From: Blastopirellula marina
GTDB lineage: Bacteria > Planctomycetota > Planctomycetia > Pirellulales > Pirellulaceae
Assembly (NCBI RefSeq): GCF_002967765.1
Contig: NZ_PUHY01000010.1
Location: 372,001-436,000, forward strand
Length of the DNA stretch: 64,000 bases
Direction of reading: 5' to 3'
Numbering within the stretch: position 1 is the stretch's first letter; the number at the start of each line of letters is the position of its first letter. Positions 1 to 8,197 of the stretch are shown in pieces. Position numbers and translations under genes: made by a program. The notes below the pieces were generated by a model. That model saw only the letters and a program-made list of their open reading frames with translations. It was not told where the DNA came from and searched no databases.

Positions 1-2
1 CC

Positions 3-182
3 ACGGTTCGCTTCTTGCTTGAGCCGGCAGGGGAGGGAACGTTATTACGCTTCGAGCATGCCGGGTTCGACCTTACTCAGCCGGGCGTGGAGCAAGCATT
101 CAAAGGAGCCAACTTTGGGTGGGGCAAGATGCTAGAAAAGCTTGCCACGATTATTGCCGACTCGTCGACCGATCATTCCTGA
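3..182 (+). CDS. SRPBCC/AHSA1-like protein, C-terminal fragment (5' end outside window)
   Basis: Only the last 59 residues are visible; the reading frame is open to the left edge. The end of the protein has the motif FGWGKMLEKL, typical of the long C-terminal helix of SRPBCC-fold proteins related to the Aha1 C-terminal domain, preceded by beta-strand-like sequence (RFEHAGF). Such proteins bind hydrophobic ligands in a helix-grip cavity, and bacterial members have no agreed function. The DoxX-like gene starts 23 bases after the stop on the same strand, so the two are probably co-transcribed. Confidence 0.75.
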   Translation, partial: TVRFLLEPAGEGTLLRFEHAGFDLTQPGVEQAFKGANFGWGKMLEKLATIIADSSTDHS

Positions 183-205
183 TTGCCTTCAGCAGAAATC
201 CAACC

Positions 206-574
206 ATGAACATCTTACTTTGGGTCTTACAAGTCCTGCTCGCGCTGCATACGGTCATGGGGGCCGTGTGGAAATTCTCGCACTCCGCCGAACAGACAAT
301 GCCTTCGCTGAAAGCTATTCCACAGCCGGTTTGGCTGGGCATGAGCGGGCTGGAAATCGCAGTTGGCGTATGCCTGATTGTGCCAGGGGTTTCCAAATCG
401 CTTGGCTTCCTGACACCAATCGCCGCACTGGTTATCGTGGCCGAGATGCTGCTGTTCACCGGGCTTCATTTCGCCGCCGGCGAAACGAGTTTCGGCCCGG
501 TGATCTATTGGTTAGTCGTTGCCGCGATCTGTGGCTTTATCGCGTACGGGCGTTTTGTTCTCAGCCCGTTCTAA
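206..574 (+). CDS. DoxX-like small integral membrane protein
   Basis: This 122-residue protein is almost entirely hydrophobic, with four predicted membrane helices (about residues 3-22, 45-65, 70-90, 98-118) and little loop sequence. Length and pattern fit the DoxX/DoxX-like family. The family includes quinone-linked and stress-associated inner-membrane proteins, but the role of this member is not known. The ATG at 206 was chosen because the next upstream start (119) lies inside the preceding SRPBCC gene in another frame and would add a polar tail before the first helix. It follows that gene by 23 bases. Confidence 0.72.
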   Translation: MNILLWVLQVLLALHTVMGAVWKFSHSAEQTMPSLKAIPQPVWLGMSGLEIAVGVCLIVPGVSKSLGFLTPIAALVIVAEMLLFTGLHFAAGETSFGPVIYWLVVAAICGFIAYGRFVLSPF

Positions 575-586
575 AAGATGTTTCGG

Positions 587-937
587 TTAGCTTCCGGCAA
601 CCGGTACCAACTCGTCAGCGCACTCGAATTCAGGATGAAATTCGTCAATTAGATATCGCAACTTTGTGTAAGCCGAGATCGATTGTTCAGGCGTGAGTGG
701 CTGTTCCGAAAGCAGCAACGCTTCGATCTTTTCAACGACCAACTTGGCATGTTCCGACTTGGCTGGTGTCGACAAACTCGTTGCTAAGAATGAGACACGC
801 GCGTCGCGGCTTTGTACCTGACGGTGCAATTCAAAAATCGCCCAGTGCGTATCGAGTTCGCTGACTTCGGGGAATTTCATAACACCGAGTTCGTGGGCAA
901 TCTTCTTCAACGCTTGCTCAAATCGATTCTTTGGCAT
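587..937 (-). CDS. hypothetical protein, small soluble helical
   Basis: I do not recognise this 116-residue protein. It is predicted to be mostly alpha-helical and soluble, without signal peptide or cysteine motifs. An AAAGGAAT Shine-Dalgarno-like stretch lies about 8 bases before the ATG, which supports both the gene and its start. It converges on the DoxX-like gene with a 12-base gap. The reverse frame over this stretch shows no better candidate. Confidence 0.65.
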   Translation of the reverse strand: MPKNRFEQALKKIAHELGVMKFPEVSELDTHWAIFELHRQVQSRDARVSFLATSLSTPAKSEHAKLVVEKIEALLLSEQPLTPEQSISAYTKLRYLIDEFHPEFECADELVPVAGS

Positions 938-1315
938 GAATGCCTATTCCTTTCGTGCCGTCTCTGGGCTTTTAAGCGTGCATGTGTGTAAACAAGCCCC
1001 GCTGTTGCCGGAAGAATAGGGTCCTAATCATTCGTGCGCGTGCAGAAAAACGCAGAGTTTCAGCAAATCTTGAAAAAGCACTCTACAGCGTGCAGGCTGC
1101 ATTCCACCCGAGGGGGGAATACGGTTTTTCCCGTACAATACCCAATGCAGCAATAACACAATTTGCCTGAGATCAGCGACAGACAATAACGATGTCGAAC
1201 GAGCAGACACGACATGAAAAAGCCCGCGTGCAACCGTTTGACATCTCGAAATCGATGCCATCGGCTGTCACGCGAGCGTGAAGTTAGATCGTATCTAGAC
1301 GGAAAGGAGCGGCAG
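938..1315. other. intergenic region, no gene seen
   Basis: This 378-base stretch separates two minus-strand genes. Short frames exist (one of 62 codons on plus at 982) but have no ribosome-binding site and no protein-like composition. A GC-rich stretch followed by A residues near 1214-1225 resembles half of the terminator seen at 4667-4693, but I could not find the pairing arm. The promoter of the 587-937 gene should lie here. Confidence 0.4.
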
Positions 1316-2644
1316 CTACTTCGATTCCGTGATCCGGAACAGATGGTCCGAGGTGCGAATGACGAGGTTGCCATCCAGGAAGATGGGCGAGGCCATGATT
1401 CGTTCGCCCAAATCATTTTCGGCCAGCACTTCGTACTTATCTCCCGGCTTGATCACGGTAGTCATGCCGGACTCGCTGCAGAAATAGATCCGCCCGTCGG
1501 CATAGGTTGGCGAGGCCGCGTAGTTGCCGCCAAGCCGGCTCGTCCAGACATCGTGGCCAGTCTCTGGATCGACACACGTGGCAACCCCGCGGTCACTGAC
1601 CATGTAAATCAGTCCATCGACAAAGATCGGCGAAGGCGTTGTCGGCACCTGACGGCTGAAGGTCCATTCGATGTGCGAATTCGAAACGTCTCCTTCGCCA
1701 TCGGTTCGCACGGCCATCAACTGCGGACGCATAAACCCAGTGCAGATGTAAACCGTGCCGTCATGATGGATCGGCCGCGGCACGTTCGAGAACCCGCTGC
1801 CGTGATCGACACGCCAGATCTCTTTGCCGGTTTCAGGCTCGTAAGCACAAACCCATTGCGCCCCGGGAATCACCAACTGGGTCTTGCCAGCCACCTCGAT
1901 CACCAGTGGCGTCGCGTACGCTTTGCGTTGATCACCATCTTCCGCCCGGAACGGGGGACGTGGCGTCTTCCAAACGGTCTTGCCGGTCTTCTTATCGACG
2001 GCGGTAATGTACTGCTCGAACACCCCGTCGCAGGTCAGCACCAACAAGTCCCCCACCAAAACGGGCGAACTCCCAGGACCGACGTTGTATTCCAGGTCGT
2101 TTTCTTCGTTTCGCCAGACCACTTCGCCACTTTCGGTATCGACGCAGCATGCACCGTATGTCCCGAAATAGCAGTACAGAAACTTGCCGTCCGCCACCGG
2201 CGTGGGCGATGCGTACGAATTGGTCAAATGGACCGTTAGCGGGTCGTCGACATCAAACAGGTCAACCGTATTCAACAACTCGCCAGTCTTGTAATCGACC
2301 TGAATCGCTTGCAGTTTGACCGATGACGCCAGGTTCGATTGATTGCGAGCAAACGGCTTGGCATCCTTCAAGCGTTCGTTCTTTTCCTCTTCGCTGAGAT
2401 AATTGACCAGCGCGGTCGTCACCCAAATCGAATCGCCCACCATGACCGGCGAAGACCAGCCCTTGCCAGGGATCGCCGTCTTCCAGGCAACGTTTTCGGT
2501 GGTGCTCCAGTTGAGCGGAACATTCTTGGCTTCCGTGATACCGTCGCCGTTGGGGCCACGGAATTGTGGCCAGCTTTCGGCGTTAGCAAGGGAAACAAAC
2601 AGTCCGAGCACAATCAGCGAGCAAGTGGCGCCGAGTCGGGTCAT
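1316..2644 (-). CDS. PQQ-binding-like beta-propeller repeat protein, exported
   Basis: The 442-residue protein has a signal peptide (cleavage near residue 22, after SLANA) followed at once by WPQFRGPNGDG, the usual opening of planctomycete PQQ-like propeller proteins. The rest is a run of blade repeats with recurring patterns such as YCYFGTYGACCVDTESGEVVW, TAVDKKTGKTVW and CAYEPETGKEIW. These proteins form a periplasmic eight-bladed propeller; whether this one binds PQQ cannot be told, and many planctomycete paralogs have lost enzymatic activity. The FmdB-like gene ends 84 bases upstream on the same strand. Confidence 0.9.
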   Translation of the reverse strand: MTRLGATCSLIVLGLFVSLANAESWPQFRGPNGDGITEAKNVPLNWSTTENVAWKTAIPGKGWSSPVMVGDSIWVTTALVNYLSEEEKNERLKDAKPFARNQSNLASSVKLQAIQVDYKTGELLNTVDLFDVDDPLTVHLTNSYASPTPVADGKFLYCYFGTYGACCVDTESGEVVWRNEENDLEYNVGPGSSPVLVGDLLVLTCDGVFEQYITAVDKKTGKTVWKTPRPPFRAEDGDQRKAYATPLVIEVAGKTQLVIPGAQWVCAYEPETGKEIWRVDHGSGFSNVPRPIHHDGTVYICTGFMRPQLMAVRTDGEGDVSNSHIEWTFSRQVPTTPSPIFVDGLIYMVSDRGVATCVDPETGHDVWTSRLGGNYAASPTYADGRIYFCSESGMTTVIKPGDKYEVLAENDLGERIMASPIFLDGNLVIRTSDHLFRITESK

Positions 2645-2728
2645 GAGCGATAACCTAAGTCGTGGAAGGGTAGGACGAACGGGGCAGGAAAACGAAGCAG
2701 GGCAGGGTGGTCACTAATCGTGTAACGG

Positions 2729-2965
2729 CTAACCAAGATGACAGCCACCGCCGCCACATTGTGGCAGTCCACAGCCGCCGCCACTTGGTGCTGGGCCGCA
2801 GATTGGCAAATCGCTGGAACGTCCGCCGGTATGCGCAGCCGGAACACTCCATGCCTTCTCTAACTTGACGCTACCGCACTGCGGGCACTTGGGCTTGTCG
2901 TTGCCACGTACCAACAATTCGAATTGAGACTGGCAGCCTTGGCATGTGTATTCAAACAGTGGCAT
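2729..2965 (-). CDS. FmdB-family zinc-ribbon protein
   Basis: A 78-residue protein beginning MPLFEYTC, the standard FmdB start, with two CxxC pairs (Cys8/Cys11 and Cys27/Cys30) forming a zinc ribbon. The last 17 residues are very rich in Gly, Cys and His, which is common in this family and may bind extra metal. The name comes from a putative regulator of formamidase expression, but the function of the family is not settled. AGGTGA sits 5 bases before the ATG. It is transcribed towards the PQQ-like gene. Confidence 0.88.
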   Translation of the reverse strand: MPLFEYTCQGCQSQFELLVRGNDKPKCPQCGSVKLEKAWSVPAAHTGGRSSDLPICGPAPSGGGCGLPQCGGGGCHLG

Positions 2966-3044
2966 CGGTTCACCTGAGACGTAAATCGGTTACAGTCGAA
3001 ATAGACGACTAATATTGTAAATCATACCCCAGGAAACTGCACCC

Positions 3045-3722
3045 ATGACTTCCAGGCCTCCCCTCAGCCGAGAACAATCGCGTGCCGTCGACCAATTAGC
3101 TGCCGATAAATACCACATACCCGGTGTAATCCTGATGGAAAACGCCGGTCGTGGCTGCGCCGAGTTGCTCATCGCTCAGGCCCCCAAACAGGTCTTAATC
3201 GCGTGTGGCCCGGGAAATAACGGAGGAGACGGTTATGTGATTGCCCGTCACTTAAACCTGGCCGGCGTCGCGGTAAAGATCGCCCGATTTTGCCCACGCG
3301 AACGGATTCAGGGAGACGCCCTAATTAACTTCCGCATTCTGGAAGCGACCGACATCGAAATAATCGACTGCTCGAATGAGCCTCTTTCCGCTCCATTTCG
3401 CGAGGCTGTTGCGAATGCCGATTGGGTTGTCGACGCACTGCTGGGAACTGGCGTCACTTCGGCCCCGCGCCAGCCGATCGCCTCGGCCATCCGCGAGATC
3501 AACACCTCAACCGCCCGCACGTTGGCAATCGACATTCCCAGCGGTCTTGATTGCGACACGGGACAGCCCAACGATCCGACCATCGAAGCCAACTTCACCG
3601 CAACCTTCGTCACGCCCAAGCCAGGCTACGAGAAAGATTCCGCACGGCCGTATATCGGTGAACTGCATATCATCGATATCGGGACCCCACGGAAGTTGCT
3701 CGAGGAAGTGCTAGGTCGCTAA
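3045..3722 (+). CDS. nnrE: NAD(P)H-hydrate epimerase
   Basis: The 225-residue protein matches the YjeF N-terminal domain. It has the glycine-rich loop GPGNNGGDG (residues 55-63), the strand-turn VDALLGTG (129-136) and IDIPSGLDCDTG (about 162-173). It interconverts R and S forms of hydrated NAD(P)H so that a separate ADP/ATP-dependent dehydratase can repair them. Here the dehydratase domain is absent, so this is the stand-alone epimerase type. The length is normal. AGGA lies about 10 bases before the ATG. Confidence 0.93.
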   Translation: MTSRPPLSREQSRAVDQLAADKYHIPGVILMENAGRGCAELLIAQAPKQVLIACGPGNNGGDGYVIARHLNLAGVAVKIARFCPRERIQGDALINFRILEATDIEIIDCSNEPLSAPFREAVANADWVVDALLGTGVTSAPRQPIASAIREINTSTARTLAIDIPSGLDCDTGQPNDPTIEANFTATFVTPKPGYEKDSARPYIGELHIIDIGTPRKLLEEVLGR

Positions 3723-3894
3723 ATCTATCGAACCCACAGGGCGCCCGGCCACCGGCCAGAAAATTTCTTCTCTAGCCTGGGCAACACCTTGCGCTGGCAG
3801 GCAGGAAAAAATGAGTTGCTAAGTTGACACGATCTCTGGATAAACGAAGCCACAAATCAACATTTCATGCGGTGCCAGCACTCGTTCCGATTTC

Positions 3895-4722
3895 ATGTCC
3901 GATACGTATCTCCAACTCGCTGCCGAACTCGACGCGTACACCGCAGGCGTTTTGCCGCCGCTGCGTCGGTCGAAGCCTCCAACAGGAGACGAGATCAAGC
4001 ATTCGGTCCGCGAGCTGATCTCGCATGTCGATCAAACGTTGGTCGACGTGTCGGGACGTTTACGAGCATTGGACGCTTCGCTGAAAGAAAAACAGTTTAA
4101 ACAAACGGGCAACGATCACCCCCTACCCCCGCAAACACCGAAAGAGATTCTTGACGACATCCAGCTGTGCGTTACCCGACCGGTCACGCGTAGCAAGTTC
4201 TCCTGGTCGAGAATCGGCAATCGGCTGCGCCGGATGATCCGGCGTGTGAACGACGAACAGGAAGATGCCCGCCACGAGAAAGATCGCCGCCAACGTTATC
4301 AAGCACAACGCGAGCAGGAAGAGAAAGATCTCTGGTCGTGGCGCCCGCCAGGCCCAACACCGCGGCCCAAACGACGTCGCTCGCATTCCCCTCCACAAGT
4401 GAACCTCGAGACGCCGAATGATTTGGCCGAAGGAATCAGCCCTTCAATCAACCTGGCCGAAGCAGAAAATCTGTGTGCCTCGGGCATCCTAACCGGGTCT
4501 TCGAAAAGTGCGACCCACCAGTCCAGCGATGTGATCGAAACCAACGATCACCAATGTCCCACGTCGGAAGACACGGACCAGAGGCCCGGGGCGGACGATT
4601 GTGAACCTGTGTTTGACAAGCCGTCGGCTGTACGAATCGAAACAACCAAACCATCCTTAGCGCAGGAAAAAGCCCACGCGAACGCGGGCTTTTCAACTTC
4701 GGAAGACTCGATCGAGGACCGC
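3895..4722 (+). other. open frame with coding-like first third; status uncertain
   Basis: From the ATG at 3895 the plus-strand frame stays open for 782 codons, to 6243, but beyond 4722 it is entirely antisense to the SPFH gene and cannot sensibly code there. The first roughly 270 codons look protein-like: a helical start (about residues 1-65), a charged coiled segment near residues 115-145 and a Pro/Arg-rich stretch near 148-165, with codon choice like neighbouring genes. No good ribosome-binding site is seen. The codon-aligned antisense frame (4398 down to 4123, minus) encodes a hydrophobic helix and is the rival reading. I cannot decide between them. Confidence 0.3.
4667..4693 (-). terminator. 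rho-independent terminator of the SPFH gene
   Basis: AAAAAGCCC-A-CGCG-AA-CGCGGGCTTTT forms a stem of about 11 pairs with one bulged A and a very short loop. Read on the minus strand it ends in a run of five T residues, about 30 bases after the SPFH stop codon. It lies inside the doubtful plus-strand open frame, which is one argument against that frame running through. Confidence 0.8.
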
Positions 4723-6129
4723 TTAGTAGTTATCGGTCCCGAGCAATTTTTCTTCGACTTTGTCGGCCTGCCAGGCGATTGCAGTCAGGGTCTTGGTGAC
4801 TTCCAACTGATCGACGGCATCGGCCAATTGGTTGGCCCGGACGGTGATGATTTCGCCGGCGTCACCTTTTTCGACCGCGAACGCACCATGGATCATCTTG
4901 GTGTTGTAACGCAACAAGGCCATAGCGTTTCGTTCGTTGGCTGGCCCGCAGAAGCTGTGGTAGACGACCAGTTCGTTTCCGTCGTCATCCTTTTGCCCGA
5001 ACGTGACGTGCACGTTTTGCTTCCGCAAAGCACTCACGGGAACATTAATTACCCACTCATCGGCCGAGCTTTCAGTCAATGGCCAACTGCTGACTTGGGC
5101 CACGTTCTTGATGATGTCCTTGGCACTCATCGCCGGGACCGGGGCGGCGGTTCCTCCTTGCAGGTCGTCAAAGCTCATCGAGCCTCCCATCGGAGCAACC
5201 GGTGCCGGGCCTGTCGGTGCTCCCATCGGCTGCCCGCCGGGTCCACCTTGCGGCGGCGTCCCTGGTTGCTGATACCCCTGCATGGCAGCGTTCATCATGC
5301 CGGGCATCATCATTCCGAAACCAGCGCCCATACCCATTTGCATGGCTCCTGCCCCGGCGCCACCTCCGTCGCCGCCGTTTTCGGCCATCTTGCTCATGCT
5401 GTTGGCGGCTTGGTACATGGTAAATGCTCGCAGGTCGCCAATCGCGCCCATGCTGCTGCGGGCATCGATCGCTTTCTGCACTTCATCTGGGGGCGTGATC
5501 GCGTTGATGAAGAAGTCGACCAATTCCAAACCGTACTTGGCGAAATCGTCCGCCACTTTGAAGCGTGTGCCCGAGGCGATCTCGTCGAACTTGCTTGGCA
5601 AATCCAACATGCTGATCTGCGAGGTGCCCAACAAATCGGTCAGCCGCGACACGATCAGGTCTTTCAAATAAGCACTGACCTGGTCGGTGGTGAACTTGCC
5701 TTGGGTGCCAACAATGGTGTTCAGCATCAACGGGGCATCGACCACGCGGAACGAAAACTTGCCGAAGCTCCGCAGGCGGATCATACCGAAATCTTTGTCA
5801 CGGATCGTGATCGGCTGACGTGTGCCCCATTTCTGATCCAGGAAGGTCTGCTTACCGAAGTAATAGACCGACGCCTGAAATGGAGATTTCTCCCACGGAA
5901 TCGTCAGGATGCTGGTGATGATGGGAATGTTCTGGGTCTGCAGGGTATAGCGCCCTGGACCGAACGAATCCATCGCCTTGCCGTCCATAAAGAAGACGGC
6001 CTCCTGATTCTGCTGCACAATGAGCTGAGCCCCATACTTAATGGCGGCCGAGCCTTCCGGTGGCATGCGATGCACGATGGAGCGATTGGAGTTATCGAAG
6101 AACTGAATAACTTCCAGTTGCAAGCTCAT
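4723..6129 (-). CDS. SPFH-domain protein (YdjI / virion-core-like)
   Basis: The 468-residue protein carries an SPFH/band-7 domain at about residues 20-230, a Gly/Met/Pro-rich linker (about 255-335, many [14 protein letters not shown]- and PQGGPGGQP-type runs), and a C-terminal alpha/beta domain that I do not recognise. This layout fits the YdjI/virion-core-like SPFH family, whose Bacillus subtilis member acts with PspA in membrane stress. There is no N-terminal membrane helix, so it is probably cytoplasmic and membrane-associated. A helical protein gene lies 75 bases upstream on the same strand and a terminator follows. Confidence 0.85.
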   Translation of the reverse strand: MSLQLEVIQFFDNSNRSIVHRMPPEGSAAIKYGAQLIVQQNQEAVFFMDGKAMDSFGPGRYTLQTQNIPIITSILTIPWEKSPFQASVYYFGKQTFLDQKWGTRQPITIRDKDFGMIRLRSFGKFSFRVVDAPLMLNTIVGTQGKFTTDQVSAYLKDLIVSRLTDLLGTSQISMLDLPSKFDEIASGTRFKVADDFAKYGLELVDFFINAITPPDEVQKAIDARSSMGAIGDLRAFTMYQAANSMSKMAENGGDGGGAGAGAMQMGMGAGFGMMMPGMMNAAMQGYQQPGTPPQGGPGGQPMGAPTGPAPVAPMGGSMSFDDLQGGTAAPVPAMSAKDIIKNVAQVSSWPLTESSADEWVINVPVSALRKQNVHVTFGQKDDDGNELVVYHSFCGPANERNAMALLRYNTKMIHGAFAVEKGDAGEIITVRANQLADAVDQLEVTKTLTAIAWQADKVEEKLLGTDNY

Positions 6130-6204
6130 CAGGTTTCTCTCTTTCTATACAATTACGATGTGGTCGATGACGAGTGTGTTGAAATTGGGCCTGGGGGACA
6201 TCCG

Positions 6205-6732
6205 TTAGCTCGCGTCCGGTCCCGCGGCGACCCCTTTGAGTAGATTCTCGCGGTGGTCGATCTTGCCGAGCAGGCCGTCAATTTTGGCGGTGATTTCCGG
6301 AACGACTTGAGCCGGCGTCAGTGATGAAGTTCCGAGTCCTTGGATTTCCGTCGCCAACGCATCGACTTGCTGGACCAGCGCCAAGTCATGCTCGTAGATG
6401 TCGGTCAGCAACCCTTCGTCAACTTGAACGAAGTCGAAGAATCCGCTGTATCCTGGCATCTGGGCCCGTAATCGATTGATGGCCATATCGAGCCGGCTTC
6501 GCAGGCGTTCGAGCATCGGCAACTGATCTAGGGCCCCCAGGCCAACCAGCGTCTGGCCATACTCATCGAGCCCTTTCTTCGACTTCTGCAATTGGTCGGC
6601 CAGAAAGGTTCGTGTCATGCTATCACTCTCGCGACGGTATTCGCGGGCCAGATAGCCGGAAAAGCCAGGAATATACTGAAGAATCGATTCAACCAGTCCG
6701 CGATTCTTGGCATGCTCTTGAGGGTCGATCAC
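6205..6732 (-). CDS. hypothetical helical protein, upstream partner of the SPFH gene
   Basis: A 175-residue, mainly helical soluble protein of unknown family. I chose the GTG at 6732 because GGGAGG lies 6 bases upstream, while the longest frame (from 6843) has no such site and adds a non-protein-like start. Residues 10-30 hold an amphipathic, aromatic-rich segment (ILQYIPGFSGYLAREY) that is repeated in style further on (MPGYSGFFDF). It sits 75 bases before the SPFH gene and probably shares its transcript, which suggests a membrane-surface or stress role by association only. Confidence 0.75.
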   Translation of the reverse strand: MIDPQEHAKNRGLVESILQYIPGFSGYLAREYRRESDSMTRTFLADQLQKSKKGLDEYGQTLVGLGALDQLPMLERLRSRLDMAINRLRAQMPGYSGFFDFVQVDEGLLTDIYEHDLALVQQVDALATEIQGLGTSSLTPAQVVPEITAKIDGLLGKIDHRENLLKGVAAGPDAS

Positions 6733-7099
6733 CGGAGGCCTCCCGTGGGGCTGAAGTAAGGTCCGAAAAGGTGGCACAGGGCCGCGGCAAACTGCTGGCA
6801 CCGCCAGGAAATAAATGTGAGCCGCCGCAAGTGTTTCGTACAAACTAGCTCGATCTTGCCGATAAAGCCTATTAGGGCATGCGGCTGGGACGCCGAGAAA
6901 TCGGAGTTCTGTCTCGCTAAGTGCCTACCATATCAGTTTTTCCGGCAAAGGAAAAACATTCCCGGGCAAGTTTTTAACGGCGAGATACTGGACCTAAAAA
7001 TCGAACACAAATCCGCCTGGATCCCAGCCTCGGTTTTTGGTAGCGTCTGCCCGCTTCAGTGGCCAAAGTCTCGTTGTGGTAGCAAGTTGGACGGAATTC
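6733..7099. other. divergent intergenic region, no gene seen
   Basis: This 367-base stretch lies between the divergent helical-protein gene and the HEAT lipoprotein gene, so promoters for both should be here. I could not fix a convincing -35/-10 pair. Short frames on both strands (for example plus 6817) lack ribosome-binding sites. Confidence 0.4.
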
Positions 7100-7801
7100 A
7101 TGGACCATAAGTCCACGCTTCGCGGAATGTACCTTGTTTTGCTCCTCGGTTTCGCCGGGTGTGCGTCCAATGGCGCCATCGTCGATCCCCTTATCTACTG
7201 GGATAAGGACGACCCGGAGATACTCGCAAAATACGGCCCCACCCCCACGCAGCGGATCCAATCGCTTGATAGTGTGGCCAATCGGGCCAGCGGCCTTTCG
7301 CAGGCCGATCGGACGCGGCATTCGACCAATATCTCGAAGGAACTGGCCGAGGAATCGAACTCGGTTATTCGCGTTCACATGGTGCGTGCCCTGGCCAAGC
7401 TGAATACGCCAGAAGCATTTGCCGGGCTGAAGTCTTCCCTGTACGACAGTGATGAAGCCGTTCGTCGTGAAGCCGTGACCGCGATGGGGGTCACCAAGAA
7501 TCCGGAAGCGGTGGCCTTGCTAGGCGACGTCCTTATCCGCGACCGCGATTATGATGTTCGCCTGTCGGCCGCGAAGTCGCTCGGTGAATTCAGCAGCGGT
7601 GCTGCCCATGAAGCGCTAGTACCAGCACTCGATGCACGCGACCCAGCCATGCGATTTGCGGCAATCGAATCGCTCCGCAAAAGCAGCAAGGTCGACTATC
7701 AAGGGGACACAGCCAAATGGCGCGAATTCGCCCAAGGGGGAAATCCTGAACCTCCCACCACCTCGATTGCTGAACAGCTCATCCCTAGCTTCCTGCGGTA
7801 A
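7100..7801 (+). CDS. lipoprotein with HEAT-like repeats
   Basis: A 233-residue protein with a lipoprotein signal: short positive start, hydrophobic core LVLLLGF and lipobox FAGC near residue 22. About residues 90-205 form HEAT/PBS-lyase-type helical repeats (for example SVIRVHMVRALAKL, DEAVRREAVTAMGV, DYDVRLSAAKSLGE, DPAMRFAAIESLRK). Such repeats are scaffolds for protein-protein contact. The ATG at 7100 was preferred over the earlier GTG at 7037 because it puts the signal sequence at the N-terminus. The protein should be anchored to a membrane on its periplasmic side. The partner is unknown. Confidence 0.8.
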   Translation: MDHKSTLRGMYLVLLLGFAGCASNGAIVDPLIYWDKDDPEILAKYGPTPTQRIQSLDSVANRASGLSQADRTRHSTNISKELAEESNSVIRVHMVRALAKLNTPEAFAGLKSSLYDSDEAVRREAVTAMGVTKNPEAVALLGDVLIRDRDYDVRLSAAKSLGEFSSGAAHEALVPALDARDPAMRFAAIESLRKSSKVDYQGDTAKWREFAQGGNPEPPTTSIAEQLIPSFLR

Positions 7802-8197
7802 GTGGTAATGCCGACCGAACCGTGACAAGTTGGTACGGTCGTTCGGGTCCGCGCAAAGATACGCAACATTCTTCAAGTTACGGATTCCCACCTTGCGACG
7901 ATCGACTTGTCCCAAGGGGTTACGCAAAAACTTGGAACGCCCTTGGTTTCATTTCAGTAAGACCACTAACGATGCCGTTTGCTATTAGCGTGGCGTCCCG
8001 TATACACTGAAGATTAGAAACGGAACTGCATGAACCTCTTGCCCACAACGCGGGATCAAAACATCCCCTCGATTCCGCGGAAGAGGTCCCACCTACTCGT
8101 GCAATTCGCCCCACGTTTCTTATCTGACGATTCGAACGATCTCACGCAGCCGAACGACCCATCCGGCAAGCTGCTCAGGTACTAAAGATTTAGACGA
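7802..8197. other. intergenic region, possible hairpin, no gene seen
   Basis: 396 bases without a convincing gene. Near 7811-7850 imperfect arms around CCGAACCGT and ACGGTCGTTCGG could fold into a hairpin and may end the lipoprotein transcript, but there is a bulge and no T run. The promoter for the following exported protein should be in the second half. Confidence 0.35.

Noticed and set aside
1214-2239. 341-codon plus-strand frame
   Set aside because: It lies opposite the well-supported PQQ-like propeller gene, has no ribosome-binding site and no protein-like domains.
4123-4398. 91-codon minus-strand frame with a hydrophobic helix
   Set aside because: It is codon-aligned antisense to a charged coil on the plus strand, which automatically yields a hydrophobic stretch; no ribosome-binding site is seen. 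Kept only as rival to the plus frame.
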